Assembly: GCA_002417965.1 (NCBI GenBank)
Contig: DIDD01000136.1
Location: 1 to 8,372 of the forward strand
Reading direction: 5' to 3'
DNA: 8,372 nt
Source: Veillonellaceae bacterium UBA5809
Lineage (GTDB): Bacteria > Bacillota > Negativicutes > Veillonellales > Dialisteraceae
Each line of letters begins with the position of its first letter. The first letter of the stretch is position 1. This document shows positions 6,077 through 8,372 of the stretch, piece by piece. Position numbers and translations under genes: made by a program. A model generated the notes under the pieces. That model saw nothing but the letters and a program-made list of their open reading frames with translations. It was not told where the DNA came from and made no database searches.

Positions 6077-6508
6077 ATGAAACGATTTTTTTGGATTTTT
6101 CTTATGGCGGGCACTGTATTTCTGATCTGGCATAATTCCATGCAGGATCAGGTTCATTCGGAACGGGACAGCTTTTTCTTTGTGACGCTGGTACAGCCGT
6201 GGCTGGCTGAGATAGGCCGTTCTGTGCCTGCAGGGCTGTTGGATCATATTGTCAGGAAAACAGCGCATGTTTTTGAGTATACAGTGTTGGGGCTGGTGCT
6301 TTATTCAGGCCTCGGAGCTTTGATGGAGCATAACAGGAAGGTGTTTTGGGCAGCATCGGCGTCAGGTCTTCTGACGGCGGCCATTGATGAAAGTATTCAG
6401 ATGTTCAGCCCCGGGAGGGGACCGCAGCTTTCAGATGTGGGCATTGATTTCTGCGGTGTTCTTTTGGGGTGCTTTTTGGGATACTTGTGGAAAAGATATA
6501 GAAGCTGA
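6077..6508 (+). CDS. VanZ-like integral membrane protein
   Basis: VanZ-family proteins are small membrane proteins; one member gives low-level teicoplanin resistance, while most have no proven function. This 143-residue protein shows the family signatures RKTAHVFEY (60-68) and DESIQMFSPGRGPQLSDVGID (104-124), both near membrane boundaries. Four hydrophobic segments are visible: about 4-20, 67-83, 89-103 and 121-138. The Shine-Dalgarno is modest (GGGGAAAGG, 6060-6068, about 8 nt before ATG). The gene stands alone, with its own promoter and a terminator in front, and is convergent with the minus-strand genes to its right. There is no vancomycin-resistance cluster nearby, so a glycopeptide role should not be assumed. 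Confidence 0.9.
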   Translation: MKRFFWIFLMAGTVFLIWHNSMQDQVHSERDSFFFVTLVQPWLAEIGRSVPAGLLDHIVRKTAHVFEYTVLGLVLYSGLGALMEHNRKVFWAASASGLLTAAIDESIQMFSPGRGPQLSDVGIDFCGVLLGCFLGYLWKRYRS

Positions 6509-6591
6509 TGAATCAGTGATCTTGCAAAATTGCAGTCTTTGTGCGGCACTTCATCGGAAAAGACTGATTTCTTTGGGGATAGACATATCAA

Positions 6592-6613
6592 TCATTGATA
6601 AATTCATCAATGA
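6592..6613. repeat. Perfect 8-bp inverted repeat downstream of vanZ
   Basis: TCATTGAT (6592-6599) and ATCAATGA (6606-6613) are perfect inverted copies with a 6-nt spacer. There is no T tract, so it is not a terminator. It lies in the stretch 6509-6685, where I see no convincing gene on either strand. Confidence 0.4.
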
Positions 6614-6685
6614 ATCATCAGATGCTGTTATGTATGTAAAACCTGAAAGGTGAGGTATTCATATTTGTGAAAAAAAGGAAATCAT

Positions 6686-6729
6686 AAAAAGAGAGAGTGC
6701 TTTCTTATGAAGGCACTCTCTCTTTTTTT
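6686..6729. terminator. Bidirectional terminator between the convergent vanZ and minus-strand genes
   Basis: GAGAGAGTGC (6691-6700) pairs perfectly with GCACTCTCTC (6713-6722). Flanking A (6686-6690) and T (6723-6729) tracts extend the helix and supply a U run in transcripts from either strand. This fits its place between vanZ (+) and the 47-residue gene (-). Confidence 0.93.
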
Positions 6730-6748
6730 AGAAATCGCCGGATTTCTA
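6729..6748. other. Second small hairpin beside the bidirectional terminator
   Basis: TAGAAATC (6729-6736) pairs perfectly with GATTTCTA (6741-6748) around a GCCG loop. On the minus strand it directly precedes the main terminator hairpin and its first T tract, so the two may act as tandem stops for the small membrane-protein transcript. Confidence 0.45.
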
Positions 6749-6806
6749 TTTTATGGTTTAGTGTATTTTATGAGGTATATACGGAGATTTCATGAGTATC
6801 TCAGGA

Positions 6807-6950
6807 TTATTGAAGACCGGCCAATCCCAAAACACCATTCTTGGAAAGGAAAGAAATACTGTCATAGAATCCTACTCCCAAACCCAAAACGACTAAAGCC
6901 ATAGCTGTAAAGAATGAAAACATGGATTTCACTGAAGTAAAGATAGACAT
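6807..6950 (-). CDS. Small single-span membrane protein (47 residues), unknown function
   Basis: The predicted product starts MSIFTSVKSMFSFFTAM and has one hydrophobic span (about 10-28, rich in Phe, Leu, Val and Gly with a GLGVGF patch), then a short polar tail FYDSISFLSKNG and a GLAGLQ end. Lys8 before the span and Asp30 after it suggest an N-in orientation. A GGGAGGG Shine-Dalgarno (6962-6968) precedes the ATG by 11 nt, slightly long but acceptable, and an extended -10 promoter lies at 6980-6988. A hairpin and a strong terminator lie downstream at 6748-6686. The complete set of promoter, ribosome site and terminator around an otherwise empty gap supports a real gene. No family is recognised; toxin, regulator or transporter-subunit roles are all possible. 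Confidence 0.6.
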   Translation of the reverse strand: MSIFTSVKSMFSFFTAMALVVLGLGVGFYDSISFLSKNGVLGLAGLQ

Positions 6951-6979
6951 TTTTTATAACACCCTCCCGCTTTTTCTAT

Positions 6980-6988
6980 AATATACCA
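6980..6988 (-). promoter_or_regulatory. Extended -10 promoter of the 47-residue membrane-protein gene
   Basis: On the minus strand, TGGTATATT gives an extended -10 TG plus TATATT. No good -35 is seen 16-18 nt upstream. The predicted start near 6973 leaves a leader of about 22 nt before the ATG at 6950. Confidence 0.45.
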
Positions 6989-7115
6989 CCAAACCCAATC
7001 GATTTCTATATCTTTTCATGGAGGATATCATTTTTTATGATTATTTTATATTTTATAGGACAGGAAAAATGGAAAATAAGGAAATTGCAGGAAGCACGTA
7101 TGTCCGATATTTAAT

Positions 7116-7679
7116 TTATTTCTTGTATTCTGCAGGAGGGAGAATCTGTATGCGCCGTGCAATCAGAAAGGCAATCATAAAATCGAACATGCTGTGAATG
7201 ACAGTGCCTGCCATGACCAGTCCAAGGAGGGAATGGTAAATCCACTGGGAAGTCAGGGGAATGCCGGCTATGAATAGGTAGAAAAAGAGGACAGCCAAAG
7301 CTTCGCCTGCCCCGTGTACACATCCGATCAGAAAAGACAGTCCCTGAACTTTCCAGGGGTTATCCCAGGGAAATTGTTTTTTATATCGCTTTATGTAAAT
7401 GGAAAAAATAACTACAAAGATTGTCTGAGAGAGTGCTCTTGCCACAATTTCGGGTGGAAATCCGGCTAATAAAAATCCTGCAGAAGCTCCCAGATTGACC
7501 AGAACTGCTACTTGGGGGGAAATGAACATACCTATAAAAATAGGCAGATGGCTGAGCAGTGTAAATGATGCAGGGGGAATGACAATTTTTACAGGGCTGA
7601 CTATGGGGATTAGAATAGCCATAGCTGTCAGAAGAGCGGCTTTCATTAACTGGGGGACCGGCAGACGGGGTTGTGCCAT
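7116..7679 (-). CDS. ECF-type transporter S component (vitamin or cofactor binding membrane protein)
   Basis: The 187-residue protein has about six hydrophobic segments: near 12-27, 33-51, 54-70, 78-95, 108-135 and 148-172. N-terminal KAALLTAMAILIPIV and the following LLSHLPIFIGMFISP are the pattern of ECF S components, which bind a vitamin or other cofactor and dock on the shared EcfA-EcfA'-T module. The closest remembered resemblance is to niacin-type (NiaX-like) S components, but the substrate is not certain. I chose ATG at 7679 (AAGAAGG 9 nt upstream) because an in-frame TTG 15 codons earlier lies at or before the predicted transcript start. No energising module or riboswitch is present in the window, so it probably shares a module encoded elsewhere. 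An IS21 remnant abuts its promoter. Confidence 0.75.
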   Translation of the reverse strand: MAQPRLPVPQLMKAALLTAMAILIPIVSPVKIVIPPASFTLLSHLPIFIGMFISPQVAVLVNLGASAGFLLAGFPPEIVARALSQTIFVVIFSIYIKRYKKQFPWDNPWKVQGLSFLIGCVHGAGEALAVLFFYLFIAGIPLTSQWIYHSLLGLVMAGTVIHSMFDFMIAFLIARRIQILPPAEYKK

Positions 7680-7720
7680 GCAGAAGGACCTTCTTTCAAT
7701 AGAAAAGAGTAATGTATTGC

Positions 7721-8128
7721 TCAATAGTATATCACAGGAATGAATATGGTTATAATTAAAATTATATTAAAAAGATGATGGGAAATATATCCTTTTAATT
7801 CTTTGACTTTTCTTCCAGTGGACTCACCGCCTGTATATTGAAGTTCCTCTACAAGGCGGTCATAGATCCGTTTTGCGGTATGTTTTTGTTTAGGCAGATT
7901 TTCCAGGAGATCCATTTCAAGGCAGGACTGAATAAATGCCGAAACCTCCTGTGTCATAACGGCGGATTGACGGGCAGGTACTTTTCTCTGACCGGGGATA
8001 GAATCTCCCATGGAGTATCTTTTCACTGTTTGCCGGGACATATGCATATGTCTGGCGATGCTGCGGATACTTTCTCCCGATAGATACCGCTGACGTATTT
8101 CTTTGTAATCTTTCAATGTGATAACCAC
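7721..8128 (-). pseudogene. istA: IS21-family transposase IstA, N-terminal fragment
   Basis: IstA is the DDE transposase of IS21 elements and works with the ATPase IstB. The fragment begins VVITLKDYKEIRQRYLSGES (GTG at 8128, AGGGGTGA 5 nt upstream), followed by a helix-turn-helix SIRSIARHMHMSRQTVKRY and an alpha-helical stretch to YTGGEST and VKELKG. Homology stops near 7790, about a quarter of the way into the normal 400-500 residues. It then runs into 22 unrelated hydrophobic residues before a TGA at 7721-7723. The catalytic DDE core is missing, so it cannot transpose. A DNA-binding fragment might still be made. Confidence 0.85.
7726..7734 (-). promoter_or_regulatory. Extended -10 promoter of the ECF S component gene
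   Basis: The minus strand reads TGATATACT, an extended -10 with TATACT. The -35 position holds TATAAC, a poor match. The predicted start near 7719 gives a leader of about 40 nt. The promoter is only about 55 bp from the edge of the IS21 remnant. Confidence 0.5.
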
Positions 8129-8247
8129 CTTATTCACCCCTGATCTATGAACTCTCCTATGAGAATATCTTTGATCAGCAGGATAATACAAGTGGTAAAC
8201 TTTCAGATTAGCGTTTTACCTAAAAGTGGTACACTTTCAGGTTAGCA
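7790..8247 (-). mobile_element. Truncated IS21-family insertion sequence (one end plus istA 5' part)
   Basis: The remnant holds one terminus with the tandem transposase-binding repeats typical of IS21-family ends, and the first 110 or so codons of istA reading inward. The outer boundary is set near 8247: the minus strand switches there from glycosyltransferase coding sequence to TGCTAACCTGAAAGTG, which fits a 5'-TG terminus. The inner boundary, about 7790, is where istA-like sequence gives way to AT-rich flank. The rest of istA, istB and the other end are absent, so it cannot move by itself. Confidence 0.8.
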
Positions 8248-8252
8248 TTTAT
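8190..8252. repeat. Tandem direct repeats at the IS21 terminus
   Basis: Two copies of a 29-nt unit start at 8190 and 8224, a 34-nt period. Both have AAGTGGTA followed by ACTTTCAG and TTAGC, with about five mismatches in all. IS21-family ends are known to carry several such transposase-binding repeats in tandem. The outer copy runs up to the junction with glycosyltransferase sequence. Confidence 0.8.
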
Positions 8253-8301
8253 AGACTGGGACAATTATAGAAACCATAGGTTCTATAGGTGATTCTGACA
8301 T
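8242..8301 (-). pseudogene. Family 2 glycosyltransferase, first 18 or so codons, cut by the IS21 element
   Basis: GT2 enzymes transfer sugars from nucleotide-sugar donors in capsule, lipopolysaccharide or other glycan synthesis. The minus strand has AAGGAG (8310-8315), 8 nt before ATG 8301, and then codes MSESPIEPMVSIIVPVYK, where VSIIVPVYK is the classic first strand and loop of GT-A fold family 2 enzymes. Coding sense ends exactly at the IS boundary: the next codons are TGC and TAA (8242-8244), both in the IS end. The remainder of the gene is not in the window on the other side of the IS remnant, so it was lost with the inner IS part or moved. The stretch 8302-8372 upstream holds only the ribosome site and no further gene that I can see. 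Confidence 0.75.
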
Positions 8302-8372
8302 AATCATTGCTCCTTTCCTATGCTGCTGATAACTCATTAATATGATAAGACTATTTTATGCAGTGACATAAT

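Noticed and set aside
6509..6653. Open stretch after vanZ in another frame, with a protein-like tail near LGIDISIIDKFINESSDAV
   Set aside because: It has no start codon or ribosome site of its own and resembles no family I know. A decayed gene fragment is possible but not supportable.
7027..7041. ATCAT/ATGAT hairpin as a terminator for the ECF S component gene
   Set aside because: The stem is five A/T-rich pairs and no U tract follows on the minus strand.
7069..7197. Plus-strand 42-codon frame starting MENKEIAG
   Set aside because: Most of it is antisense to the ECF S component, and only a weak AGGA precedes it.
7682..7694. AGAAGG-A-CCTTCT inverted repeat over the ECF S ribosome site as an RNA switch
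   Set aside because: With a realistic loop only four pairs can form, which is too weak to claim regulation.
8254..8263. TGTCCCAGTC on the minus strand as the outer end of the IS element
   Set aside because: These bases encode the VPV part of the glycosyltransferase motif VSIIVPVYK, so they belong to the interrupted gene and not the IS.
1..8372. CRISPR arrays, tRNA or rRNA genes
   Set aside because: No regularly spaced repeats or recognisable RNA-gene sequence were seen on either strand.

Overview
The window looks like a chromosomal segment from a diderm Firmicute of the class Negativicutes (Dialister, Megasphaera or Veillonella relatives). This is inferred from the combination of a TonB-dependent outer-membrane receptor with Firmicute-style features: strong Shine-Dalgarno sites, a SAM-I (S-box) riboswitch, hairpin-plus-U-tract terminators, an ECF-type transporter S component and a VanZ-like protein. 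The genus is a guess.

Layout, left to right. Positions 2-589 (+) are the 3' part of a UDP-galactopyranose mutase gene (glf) that carries two in-frame stops, so it is a pseudogene; a terminator follows. An AT-rich promoter region (about 690-841) drives a 659-residue TonB-dependent receptor (842-2821), closed by its own terminator. A strong promoter (2946-2974), a SAM-I riboswitch (2997-3090) and an intrinsic terminator (3108-3140) then control an apparent four-gene operon: metQ (methionine-binding lipoprotein), a two-cluster ferredoxin fused to an unrecognised domain, a cysteine-rich protein of unknown function that overlaps it by 4 nt, and a GNAT acetyltransferase. A terminator at 5946-5976 ends this unit. 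A VanZ-like membrane protein follows under its own extended -10 promoter.

From about 6690 to the right edge the genes lie on the minus strand and converge on vanZ at a bidirectional terminator. They are a 47-residue single-span membrane protein (6807-6950), an ECF transporter S component (7116-7679), and an IS21-family remnant (about 7790-8247) that has inserted into the start of a family 2 glycosyltransferase gene (8242-8301). Only the first 18 or so codons of that glycosyltransferase remain next to the IS end.

Two themes stand out. First, SAM-dependent control of metQ together with an iron-sulfur protein and its cysteine-rich partner suggests an undescribed redox step tied to methionine, homocysteine or methyl-group metabolism; this is the best candidate for something new. 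Second, both ends of the window hold broken surface-glycan genes (glf by nonsense mutations, the glycosyltransferase by an IS), which suggests local loss of a polysaccharide trait.
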